DNA from: Chloroflexota bacterium
Lineage (GTDB): Bacteria; Chloroflexota; Anaerolineae; Anaerolineales; UBA11579
DNA: 10,962 bases
Reading direction: 5' to 3'
Assembly (NCBI GenBank): GCA_030610225.1
Contig: JAUWSD010000019.1
Location: 1 to 10,962 of the forward strand
The notes under the pieces: model-generated
Seen by the model: the letters and a program-made list of their open reading frames with translations, nothing else
What the model was told of the DNA's origin: nothing
The model's database searches: none
Translations under genes and position numbers: made by a program
In this document: positions 1-7,088 of the stretch, one piece after another
How the letters are laid out: every line of letters starts with the position of its first letter
Position numbering within the stretch: position 1 is the first letter of the stretch

Positions 1-1751
1 AATTTTTCTTTAAATTCGTCCAAATTCATTTTATCTAGAACCGTTCTCTTAATCTCTCTGAAACTATCTAGGTATAATAAATAAAATTTCTTAACTTTGT
101 TATGAGAAATAATCAAGTTTGCGAGACATTTCATATCATCAAAATCATCTTCTGGAATAAGATAATGGTGGCCTTGATACAGAATTCCATCATTATTCCC
201 CTTAAATTCCTCAAAGGTTCTCTGAAGTGCAGCTTCTGTCTTCAGGTCAAGATTTGCTGTAGGTTCATCGAATATCATTATCTCAGTATCGCGCAAAAAT
301 GCTCTAGCAAGCGCGATCCTTTGCCTTTGACCCGCGCTCAACCTAACACCCTGTTCCCCGATCCTGGTTTCAACCCCATCAGGAAGATCGTTTATCTCGC
401 TCAGGATCATGGCCTTATCAAGCGCGACTGCAACATCGCCCTTATCTGCATCATATTTTGCTATTTTGATGTTTTCTGCAATTGTGCCTGACATAAGGAA
501 TGGGTACTGCGATACCCAGGTGATCTTATCAGCCCAACTATCAAAATTTCCATATCCCAGTTCGTTCCCATCCACCTTTATTTGCCCATCCTGAGTAGTC
601 AATAATCCCATCATTAAATTCGCAACCGTGCTCTTCCCTGCTCCACTCTCCCCAACGATCGCGACCATCTCCCCTTTATTGATCTCAAACGAAATTGAAT
701 CAACAGATGGAGATTCACGATCCTGATATTTATATGAAACATTCTTGAATTCGATCTTGTCTGAGAAATTTATGCCTTTACATGCAATCTCAGACTTATA
801 CATTTTCTTTTTCAAGTATTCAAATATAGATTCAGCAGCTGAAATACCCTCGACACCAGAATGGAACACAAGTCCCAGTTTCCGCAGAGGCAAATAGATT
901 TCAGGAGCAAGAACAAGAATGAACAAGGCTTCTCTGAATGCCATCTTCGCATACAACAATCTCAGCCCAACCTCAACAGCAACTACTGCAGTGCTTAAGG
1001 ATGCCAATAACTCCAGCACTAATGCAGAAAGAAATGCGACTTTCAAAACATTCAATGTAGCTTCCGCGTATTGAAGGCTCGAATCCCTGAGCTTAGCTTC
1101 AGCATCCTTTGTTTTTCCAAATACCTTGATCGTCTTCAACCCCTGGATCACATCCAGAAAATGTGAGCTTAATTTACTCAATAGTCCCCACTGCTCATGT
1201 GTCACCTTATCTGCTTGCTTTCCAATCAGGATCATAAAAATCGGTATTAATGGGGCGGTTAAGATCAATACTATCCCTGAGATCAGGTCCATAGGAAAAA
1301 CAACAAATAATATTGCGATGGGGATTATTGCTGAAAATGCCACCTGAGGTAAATATTTTTTGAAGTAACCGTCAAGTTTTTCTATTCCTTCGACCATTAC
1401 CGCGATTATCGCGCCTGATGCTTGTTTTGGGTCGGATAACTCTCCTCTTTTTACCGTGCTTGCTGCCATCTTCTTTCGCAGGTTTGACTTTATCTTAATT
1501 GCTGTGACTGCTCCTGAATATTCTCCCGCCCACATAAAAAAGAATCTAGCAATGATCAGAAATAGTAATTCAATAAGACTCTCTCTGACATCGATAATCC
1601 CTTTTCCAGCCAAGAAAACATCATTGATCACAGAGCTTATCAGCCATGCCTGCCAGATAACTAGGACACCATTCAGAGAACCAAACAGCACGGTTGAAAC
1701 TAGCCATTTGATCTCTTCCCTAGCATTTCCGATCAAGTCTTTATTAAACAT
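1..1751 (-). CDS. cydD: Thiol reductant ABC exporter subunit CydD, 3' end cut by the window and anomalous
   Basis: This is an inner-membrane half-transporter with a fused ATPase. In known systems it pairs with CydC to export glutathione/cysteine (and possibly haem), and it is required to assemble cytochrome bd. The frame is open from ATG 1751 to the left edge (583 residues, no stop reached). The N-terminal half is a hydrophobic ABC-exporter domain with the CydD-typical stretch EGIEKLDGYFKKYLPQ near residues 122-137. The ATPase shows Walker A GESGAGKST (367-375), signature LSAGQ (471-475) and Walker B ending in DEP (D495, E496), followed by D-loop NLD. After about residue 518 the expected strand, H-loop and tail are not recognisable: candidate switch histidines lie at 528/529 or 550, and GC falls below 30 % in the last 120 bases. 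It follows cydB by 56 bases, across a terminator. The SD is weak (GGA, 5 bases upstream). CydD identity is secure; whether the 3' end is intact is not. Confidence 0.9.
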   Translation of the reverse strand, partial: MFNKDLIGNAREEIKWLVSTVLFGSLNGVLVIWQAWLISSVINDVFLAGKGIIDVRESLIELLFLIIARFFFMWAGEYSGAVTAIKIKSNLRKKMAASTVKRGELSDPKQASGAIIAVMVEGIEKLDGYFKKYLPQVAFSAIIPIAILFVVFPMDLISGIVLILTAPLIPIFMILIGKQADKVTHEQWGLLSKLSSHFLDVIQGLKTIKVFGKTKDAEAKLRDSSLQYAEATLNVLKVAFLSALVLELLASLSTAVVAVEVGLRLLYAKMAFREALFILVLAPEIYLPLRKLGLVFHSGVEGISAAESIFEYLKKKMYKSEIACKGINFSDKIEFKNVSYKYQDRESPSVDSISFEINKGEMVAIVGESGAGKSTVANLMMGLLTTQDGQIKVDGNELGYGNFDSWADKITWVSQYPFLMSGTIAENIKIAKYDADKGDVAVALDKAMILSEINDLPDGVETRIGEQGVRLSAGQRQRIALARAFLRDTEIMIFDEPTANLDLKTEAALQRTFEEFKGNNDGILYQGHHYLIPEDDFDDMKCLANLIISHNKVKKFYLLYLDSFREIKRTVLDKMNLDEFKEK

Positions 1752-1760
1752 ATTTTTCCA

Positions 1761-1789
1761 AATAAAAAGGGCAAGCAGAACTTGCCCTT
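1761..1789 (-). terminator. Intrinsic terminator between cydB and cydD
   Basis: On the minus strand a perfect 9-bp stem (AAGGGCAAG / CTTGCCCTT, positions 1781-1789 and 1767-1775) with a 5-base loop runs into a T-rich tract (TTTTTATTT). It starts 18 bases after the cydB stop and ends about 10 bases before the cydD ATG. This is the classic form of a Rho-independent terminator, so cydD would be transcribed by read-through or at a reduced level relative to cydAB. Confidence 0.8.
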
Positions 1790-1807
1790 CAGGTTATCAT
1801 ATCCTAC

Positions 1808-2824
1808 TTAATATTCAAGTTCTTCTACATCACCTGTCAATCTCTTCCTGAACACATAATATGTCCATACTTGGTAACCAAGTACTATTGGCAGGAATAT
1901 CAAGCTGATGATGGACATCACTTTCAATGTATATGGAGTGGAGGATGCATTATAGATCGTCAAACTGAATTCCGGATCGGTCGAAGAGATCATTACTCTT
2001 GGGAAAAGGATCGTAAAGATCGTGATTACAACAAATACGATCGTCAATGCAGTAAGAATAAATGCTTGCTTGTCTTTCTTCTTGAATATTGACATCCCCG
2101 CAAACAGTAATGATACGGCAGCCAATACCGGTGGGATGATTCCAACCCATCCTTTGTGCGAGATCAGATCAGTCTCAATGAATGTATATCCCAGGTATAA
2201 AACTGCAAAAACAACTCCATATATCCATAATTTTTGAGCTGCATTCTGTGCTTTTTCTTTCAATTCGCCTTCAGTTTTCAGTACCAGGAATGATGCTCCA
2301 TGCACAAGGAATACCGCGATAAATGCCAGCCCACCCAGAATGCTGTATAAATTCAGCAGTGGGAATAGACCGCCAAAATAATTCATATTCCCATCAATTG
2401 GCAATCCCCTGGTCAGATTTGATAAAGCAACCCCAAATAATAATGCTGGCAAAACGCTCCCAACAAAAATTGCTATGTCCCAAATTTTTCGCCACTTTGG
2501 GTCTTCACGCTTGCTCCTGAATTCAAATCCAACACCTCTCACGATCAGGGCGATCAATAACAGGAAGAGTGCCAGATAAAAACCGCTGAATAAGGATGCA
2601 TACCAATGTGGAAATGCTGCAAATGTTGCCCCACCTGCTGTTATAAGCCACACTTCATTTGCATCCCAATGTGGTCCGATCGTGTTGATGATCGTTCTTC
2701 TCTCATTATCCGTCTTTCCAAGGAAAGGCAGCAGCATCCCAACTCCAAAATCAAACCCTTCAAGCACAAAGAAACCAGTATACAAAACTGCAATTAATAT
2801 GAACCATAATATGTTTAGATCCAT
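1808..2824 (-). CDS. cydB: Cytochrome bd ubiquinol oxidase subunit II
   Basis: This is the second core subunit of the cytochrome bd terminal oxidase. It is a polytopic membrane protein that stabilises the haem-bearing CydA and contributes to proton/oxygen access. The 338-residue product has the family's usual length. It shows the N-terminal helix with LEGFDFGVGML (21-31), the conserved loop GPHWDANEVWL (50-60), then AAFPHWYA (69-76) and further hydrophobic helices. I chose the second of two tandem ATG codons (2824) because GGAGGA ends four bases upstream of it, whereas the first (2827) is only one base away. The gene begins 12 bases after the cydA stop, so the two subunits are probably translationally coupled. 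No small CydX/CydS-type subunit fits in the gap downstream. Identity is secure. Confidence 0.97.
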   Translation of the reverse strand: MDLNILWFILIAVLYTGFFVLEGFDFGVGMLLPFLGKTDNERRTIINTIGPHWDANEVWLITAGGATFAAFPHWYASLFSGFYLALFLLLIALIVRGVGFEFRSKREDPKWRKIWDIAIFVGSVLPALLFGVALSNLTRGLPIDGNMNYFGGLFPLLNLYSILGGLAFIAVFLVHGASFLVLKTEGELKEKAQNAAQKLWIYGVVFAVLYLGYTFIETDLISHKGWVGIIPPVLAAVSLLFAGMSIFKKKDKQAFILTALTIVFVVITIFTILFPRVMISSTDPEFSLTIYNASSTPYTLKVMSIISLIFLPIVLGYQVWTYYVFRKRLTGDVEELEY

Positions 2825-2828
2825 CATA

Positions 2829-2834
2829 TCCTCC
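2829..2834 (-). promoter_or_regulatory. Shine-Dalgarno site deciding the cydB start
   Basis: GGAGGA on the minus strand, just upstream of the cydA TAG stop (2839-2837). Its spacing favours the second of the two adjacent ATGs (2824) over the first (2827). Confidence 0.7.
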
Positions 2835-2836
2835 GA

Positions 2837-4183
2837 CTACTCTTCTACTTCTGGTAGAACATTGGCGTATTTTTTAAGTAATGAAATGTCAACTATCATC
2901 AAGATCCCATAAACCAGCACAAATCCGATCAATGAGATCAGGAGTGTCGTTGAGTCTACATTTGGTGATATTGCATCTTCGACCTTTAATAATCCAAATA
3001 CCACCCACGGCATTCTACCCATTTCGGTCATGATCCAGCCAAATGAATTACCAATATATGGGAGCAGGATCGAAAGGATAAACACCGTTCCCATGAATTT
3101 CTTCATCTTGAATACATTCTTGCGGGTCAGCCATAGCCCATATGCAGCGAGAAGTCCCATTGCTGTTCCGGCAAATACCATGATCCTGAAACTCCAATAA
3201 ATGACAGGCACTTCAGGTACGTAATCTCCAGGGCCATATTCTTCTTCATACATTTCCTGGATATCGTTCACCCCTAAAACTTCACCTTCCAGGCTGTTAT
3301 ATGAAAGCAAACTTAGCACATATGGAATTCTTATCGAATATGTTTCTGCCCTGCCAGTAGAATCAAACAAAGTGATCAATGAGAATGAGGCAGGATCTTC
3401 AGCTTCCCATAGAGCTTCAGCGGCAGCCATCTTCATTGGTTGATCTACCACCATATGCTGTGCCTGTTGATGTCCAGAGAACCCAACAACAATCACTCCG
3501 ATCAATCCGGCTATTGCGGCAATCCTGAATGAGGTGGTAAAAAGCTCAATTTCATTCTTTTTCATCAAATGATAAACGCTGATGCCTATAATGAAAAATG
3601 CTCCAGTCATTAATCCTGCACCAATAGTATGTGGAAAATGTGTCCACACTGTTGGATTTTTCAACAGTGCAAAAAAATCTACCATTTCCGCCCTGCCACT
3701 TGCTTCATTGATGATGTAACCAACCGGGTGCTGCATAAATGCATTTGCGATCAAGATCCAAAGTGCTGATATGTTAGCTCCGATCGCAACCAACCAGATC
3801 GATGCCAGATGGATCTTCTTTGGAAGTCTATCCCACCCAAATATCCAGATACCAATAAAGGTTGATTCCAGGAAGAATGCCATCAAGGCTTCAATTGCTA
3901 ATGGTGCGCCGAATATATCTCCAACATATCTTGAATACTCAGCCCAATTCATCCCAAATTGGAATTCCTGCACAATTCCCGTTACAACGCCCATTGCAAA
4001 ATTGATCACAAAGAGTTTTCCCCAGTACTTTGTCATTCTCTTGTATTTTGCATCACCCTTGCGGTAATACATGGTTTGCATGATCGCAACCAGTATTCCC
4101 AATCCAAGAGTAAGAGGTACAAAGAAAAAGTGATAGATGGTCGTCGCCGCGAATTGCAACCGCGCGAGGATTAAAGTGTCCAT
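2837..4183 (-). CDS. cydA: Cytochrome bd ubiquinol oxidase subunit I, short-Q-loop type
   Basis: This is the catalytic subunit of the bd-type terminal oxidase. It oxidises quinol at the outer face of the membrane and reduces O2 at the haem b595/d site. The 448-residue product carries the expected residues by alignment in memory to E. coli CydA: H18 (b595), E99 and E107 in helix III, H185 and M335 (b558; H186 and M393 in E. coli), R333 in YWSFRIM (R391), and K251 and E256 in the quinol loop (K252, E257). E387 and R390 stand in TEMGRMPW (E445, R448). The segment from K251 to R333 is about 57 residues shorter than in E. coli, placing it in the short-Q-loop group. The usual GRQPW motif reads GRMPW here. 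A strong SD, GGAGGAG at 4195-4189, lies five bases before the ATG. It heads the cydA-cydB-cydD cluster and diverges from the deacetylase gene. Confidence 0.98.
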   Translation of the reverse strand: MDTLILARLQFAATTIYHFFFVPLTLGLGILVAIMQTMYYRKGDAKYKRMTKYWGKLFVINFAMGVVTGIVQEFQFGMNWAEYSRYVGDIFGAPLAIEALMAFFLESTFIGIWIFGWDRLPKKIHLASIWLVAIGANISALWILIANAFMQHPVGYIINEASGRAEMVDFFALLKNPTVWTHFPHTIGAGLMTGAFFIIGISVYHLMKKNEIELFTTSFRIAAIAGLIGVIVVGFSGHQQAQHMVVDQPMKMAAAEALWEAEDPASFSLITLFDSTGRAETYSIRIPYVLSLLSYNSLEGEVLGVNDIQEMYEEEYGPGDYVPEVPVIYWSFRIMVFAGTAMGLLAAYGLWLTRKNVFKMKKFMGTVFILSILLPYIGNSFGWIMTEMGRMPWVVFGLLKVEDAISPNVDSTTLLISLIGFVLVYGILMIVDISLLKKYANVLPEVEE

Positions 4184-4306
4184 ATGTTCTCCTCCAGATA
4201 ATTGAATGATCTACTTAATATTACCAAATAATTTATTTTATTCTCACATATATTACCCTATTTGTACTATTAGATGCAATGTATTTAGTAATGATAGAAT
4301 TGAAAT
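4184..4306. promoter_or_regulatory. Divergent cydA / deacetylase intergenic region
   Basis: This AT-rich 123-base gap lies between two divergent genes and must hold promoters for both. For cydA (minus strand) the best -10 is TAAAAT at 4240-4235, giving a start near 4228 and a leader of about 45 bases; I see no good -35. Two identical octamers GGTAATAT (minus strand, 4257-4250 and 4225-4218) bracket that -10 and may be an operator pair. I found no convincing FNR, Rex or ArcA palindrome. Confidence 0.6.
4292..4300 (+). promoter_or_regulatory. Extended -10 promoter for the deacetylase gene
   Basis: TGATAGAAT matches the extended -10 form TGnTATAAT with one mismatch. The hexamer ends six bases before the ATG at 4307, so the predicted +1 coincides with the start codon and the mRNA would be leaderless. 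In agreement, no Shine-Dalgarno sequence precedes this gene, unlike most genes in the window. No -35 element is seen at the usual distance. Confidence 0.5.
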
Positions 4307-5329
4307 ATGAATGAATTGGTATTCTTTTACCCCGAAGGTCATGAAAAACATTTTCAACATGGGCATCCCGAACGGCCGGATCGTGTTGAAGCAATTAAAA
4401 ATGAACTGATCGAATCAGGCATCTGGAATGAAGCTGAGTTGATAAAACCCGTAAGCATACCGGAGAAGGTTTATTACTCTGTCCATAACCCTGCCCATTA
4501 TGAAAACCTGAGAAATTCCAGACGAGGGCATGTTGATGGTGATGTGGAGACTTTCCTGACTGAGCACTCATTTCAATTGGCATTGAATTCTGCAGGTGGT
4601 GCCGCCGCAGTAGCAAAACATGTCTGGGAGAATAGTTCCAAAGGTTTTGCCCTTTGCAGACCACCTGGTCATCATGCCACCTTTGACCAATCGATGGGCT
4701 TTTGCATGATCAACAATATTGCAGTTGCAGCAGAATATCTGGTCCAGGAGTTTGATCTTAGCGGAGTAGCAATAATAGACCTTGATGTCCATCATGGCAA
4801 TGGGACCCAGGATATTTTTTATGATCGCTCTGATATTTTTTTCTTCTCAATTCATCAAATCCCCCTCTACCCAATGAGCGGTTTCATCAATGAAAAAGGT
4901 CGAGGTGATGGGCATGGATATACCATGAACATTCCCCTGCCACCTTTCTCAGGAAATAATGCCCGCCTCGAAGCTTTAGAAACTCTCATTCTTCCCAAAT
5001 TATCGGCATACAAACCGGAAATAATTCTGATAAGTATTGGATTTGATGCTCATTGGCAGGACCCGCTCAGCCAGCAATTGGCTTCAGTTGATAATTATGC
5101 TAAATTGATCAAATTGATCTCAGATTGGGCAGATGAAAATTGCAGTGGAAGACTTGCCTTGTTCCTTGAAGGCGGCTACGACTTAAAGGTTTGTTCAACA
5201 GCCAGCCTAGCCATCAGTAAGGCCCTTCTCGGTGAGGAATGGGATGACCAATTGGGCGAGAGTGATTATCATGAAACTGATCAATGGAAACCTGATCTAG
5301 AGAGAATCCGCAGGGAATGGAAAATATAA
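4307..5329 (+). CDS. Histone-deacetylase-family zinc amidohydrolase (AcuC/acetylpolyamine amidohydrolase-like)
   Basis: This cytoplasmic Zn-dependent hydrolase of the arginase/deacetylase fold removes acyl groups from lysine side chains or small acylated amines. The 340-residue product has every catalytic element: HPERPDR near the N-terminus (20-26), the tandem histidines in RPPGHHA (H122, H123), MGFCMINN (130-137), metal ligands D160 and H162 in DLDVHHGNG and D247 in GFDAH, and the transition-state tyrosine Y291 in EGGYD. It is therefore predicted to be active. The length fits bacterial class-II-like deacetylases. The start at 4307 places the first motif where the family expects it; no SD is present and the gene may be leaderless. 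The glutaredoxin-like gene follows 70 bases downstream on the same strand. The substrate (acetyl-lysine, acetylpolyamine or another acyl group) cannot be told from sequence; no acetoin or polyamine genes are nearby. Confidence 0.95.
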   Translation: MNELVFFYPEGHEKHFQHGHPERPDRVEAIKNELIESGIWNEAELIKPVSIPEKVYYSVHNPAHYENLRNSRRGHVDGDVETFLTEHSFQLALNSAGGAAAVAKHVWENSSKGFALCRPPGHHATFDQSMGFCMINNIAVAAEYLVQEFDLSGVAIIDLDVHHGNGTQDIFYDRSDIFFFSIHQIPLYPMSGFINEKGRGDGHGYTMNIPLPPFSGNNARLEALETLILPKLSAYKPEIILISIGFDAHWQDPLSQQLASVDNYAKLIKLISDWADENCSGRLALFLEGGYDLKVCSTASLAISKALLGEEWDDQLGESDYHETDQWKPDLERIRREWKI

Positions 5330-5399
5330 TGTTCATTAGTAATAAATCACACAATCAACGCATCAATAAGTTGGCTGCAAATTAATTACAGGATAAATA

Positions 5400-5669
5400 A
5401 TGAACGATACAAATAAAAAAATCATCATGTATGGAACGGATTGGTGCTCAGACACCCGCCGTTCAAAACTCTATTTTCGGAAACAAAAGGTCGAATATAC
5501 ATATATCGACCTTGATGAGAATCCCGAATATGATGATAATGTCCGCAAAGTAAATAATGGAAACAGATCGGTCCCAACAATTTTTTTCCCAGATGGGGAT
5601 GTTTTTATTGAGCCTTCCAACACTGAATTAAAAGAAAAATTCGACGCTCTTGGAATCTCAACAAGATAA
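5400..5669 (+). CDS. Small glutaredoxin-like (mycoredoxin-like) monothiol oxidoreductase
   Basis: This 89-residue thioredoxin-fold protein probably acts in cytoplasmic thiol-disulfide exchange or disulfide/mixed-thiol reduction. It has the opening strand and active-site turn YGTDWCSDTRR (C16), the cis-proline loop GNRSVPT (54-60, P59) and the substrate-binding PDGDVFIEPSN stretch. The order WC-x2-x-RR plus GNRSVPTIFFPDG resembles the mycoredoxin/actinobacterial glutaredoxin branch more than classical GrxC. The position of the resolving cysteine is threonine (CSDT), so it would work by a monothiol mechanism; no other cysteine is present. AGGA lies seven bases before the ATG. It may share a transcript with the deacetylase 70 bases upstream. 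It converges on the transporter gene. The fold assignment is secure; the physiological thiol partner is unknown. Confidence 0.9.
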   Translation: MNDTNKKIIMYGTDWCSDTRRSKLYFRKQKVEYTYIDLDENPEYDDNVRKVNNGNRSVPTIFFPDGDVFIEPSNTELKEKFDALGISTR

Positions 5670-5715
5670 ATTTATTTTTCCTCCAAGCCTTTAAATAATC
5701 CAATCTGATTTTGTC

Positions 5716-7059
5716 TTACTCTTTAGCTGATAGTTGCTCAGTGATCTCCTGATATTTTTTCCTGTTTAACGGATATAAGATCGCAAACACAATACCAACC
5801 AGCATGAACATAGCTGGCAGCGGCCCGGTCATCATCATGATTGCTTTTACAGCGCTGGGTTCCTGCTGTGCTACATTTCCAATATAACCAGTGGCTTCAA
5901 GTATCAAGGCTGTCGTAGGAACAGCAATAGAATTTGCCACTTTTTTAAAAAGGGTCACAATACTATAAAACATTCCTTCGTGTCGTTCACCTGTTTGCAG
6001 TTGATCCCACTCTATTGCATCCGGGATCATTGACCATGGCAGGACATGCACAGCACTCACACCGATCCCAGCTAGCCCAGCCAAAATCAATATATATACG
6101 AAACCAGTATCTGGATTTACATATGCCAGAATGATCAATACTATCGAAAGAAACACCATACCCCAAATATAGGCTTTGCGCTTATCCAGTTTTTTTGATA
6201 CCCAATCCCAAAATGGGAGGAACAGCATGGCGACTACGAAGACCGTCCCCAAAATTATGTCACTCTGCCCCTCCAGATCCATCCGGTATTTCAAGAAGAG
6301 CAGCAGCATGTTCTGGACTATCTCGATCGAAGCCCAGGTGAAGAGGAAAATTCCCATGGCAAATAAAAATGGTTTATTTCTGATTGCAGCTTTTATTGAC
6401 TCAAATAGTTTCGGTGTCTCCTGTTCCTGGTATTCTGGTTTTTCCCTTACCCCAAAGAATGTGAGCAGGAGTGGTAATCCCGCCGCTAAACCCGCCACAA
6501 TACCGACCCACAAAACCTTACCGGCATTCTCTGGCTGCATAGTTCCAATCACCATTAATGGCACTGTAAATGCGACCAATCCGGCCAGGATCGAGAAGAA
6601 CATGCGGTAACTTGTCAGCGATGTCCGTTCATCATAATCCTGTGTCAGCTCAGGTGTGAGCGCAAAATAAGGCATATAGACAAATGTTGCAGCCGCATCA
6701 TAGATAAAGTATGCGATCGCATAATAGATCACAAATTGGATATCTGTTGACAGCGGAGGTTTCCACCAGAGAAGTGCAAATGCAAGTGCATAAGGAAGGA
6801 ATCCAAATAATAGGAATGGCCTTCTTCTGCCCCATCTGCTCCTCGTTTTATCAGACAAATGCCCTATCAATGGATCGTTGATCCAATCCCAACTTTTACC
6901 TATAAAAATTGCCAGGGCTGCATATTTTGGAGAAATTCCAACAACATCCAACAGGAAGAATAAATGTAGAACCCCGATCATCGTACCAGTAAGACTGAAG
7001 CCGAAATCTCCTGCACCGTATAATGTCTTCACTTTCTTTGACAGCTTTTCACCAGTCAT
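5716..7059 (-). CDS. GPH-family (MFS_2) cation symporter
   Basis: This is a 447-residue, about 12-helix inner-membrane transporter of the glycoside-pentoside-hexuronide:cation symporter family. Helix II carries WDWINDP, so both cation-coupling aspartates known from MelB (D55, D59) are kept (D58, D62). It is followed by the family loop SDKTRSRWGRRRPF (69-82). Further hallmarks are ALTPELTQDYDERTSL and, in the C-terminal half, PDAIEWDQLQTGERHEG. A charged central loop (about residues 206-225) separates the two six-helix bundles. The SD GGAGGA (7073-7068) lies eight bases before the ATG. The gene begins 29 bases after the BcerS-like acyltransferase stop and probably shares its transcript. No sugar-metabolism gene is near, so a sugar substrate is not supported by context; relatives of this fold, such as animal MFSD2A, move lipids. 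Family certain, substrate unknown. Confidence 0.93.
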   Translation of the reverse strand: MTGEKLSKKVKTLYGAGDFGFSLTGTMIGVLHLFFLLDVVGISPKYAALAIFIGKSWDWINDPLIGHLSDKTRSRWGRRRPFLLFGFLPYALAFALLWWKPPLSTDIQFVIYYAIAYFIYDAAATFVYMPYFALTPELTQDYDERTSLTSYRMFFSILAGLVAFTVPLMVIGTMQPENAGKVLWVGIVAGLAAGLPLLLTFFGVREKPEYQEQETPKLFESIKAAIRNKPFLFAMGIFLFTWASIEIVQNMLLLFLKYRMDLEGQSDIILGTVFVVAMLFLPFWDWVSKKLDKRKAYIWGMVFLSIVLIILAYVNPDTGFVYILILAGLAGIGVSAVHVLPWSMIPDAIEWDQLQTGERHEGMFYSIVTLFKKVANSIAVPTTALILEATGYIGNVAQQEPSAVKAIMMMTGPLPAMFMLVGIVFAILYPLNRKKYQEITEQLSAKE

Positions 7060-7088
7060 ATAATAAGTCCTCCAGATATTCCTTTCCC

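Noticed and set aside
102..491. Plus-strand open frames opposite cydD, cydB, cydA, the transporter and ligA
   Set aside because: They are antisense to genes with clear families, show no family motifs and lack ribosome sites; they are shadows.
1752..1807. Search for a small CydX/CydS-like subunit after cydB
   Set aside because: The 56 bases are filled by the terminator and the cydD leader; no small hydrophobic reading frame fits.
4184..4306. FNR, Rex or ArcA operator upstream of cydA
   Set aside because: No palindrome close to TTGAT-N4-ATCAA or TTGTGA-N6-TCACAA is present; only weak, AT-rich partial symmetry.
5648..5680. Possible terminator between the convergent glutaredoxin and transporter genes
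   Set aside because: Only a 5-bp TCTTG/CAAGA stem with a 9-base loop is present before an AT-rich stretch; too weak to call.
6712..6725. GCGATCGC palindrome (also at about 10684-10691), reminiscent of cyanobacterial HIP1
   Set aside because: Only two copies, both inside coding sequence, and the gene content does not suggest a cyanobacterium; explained by the general GATC excess.
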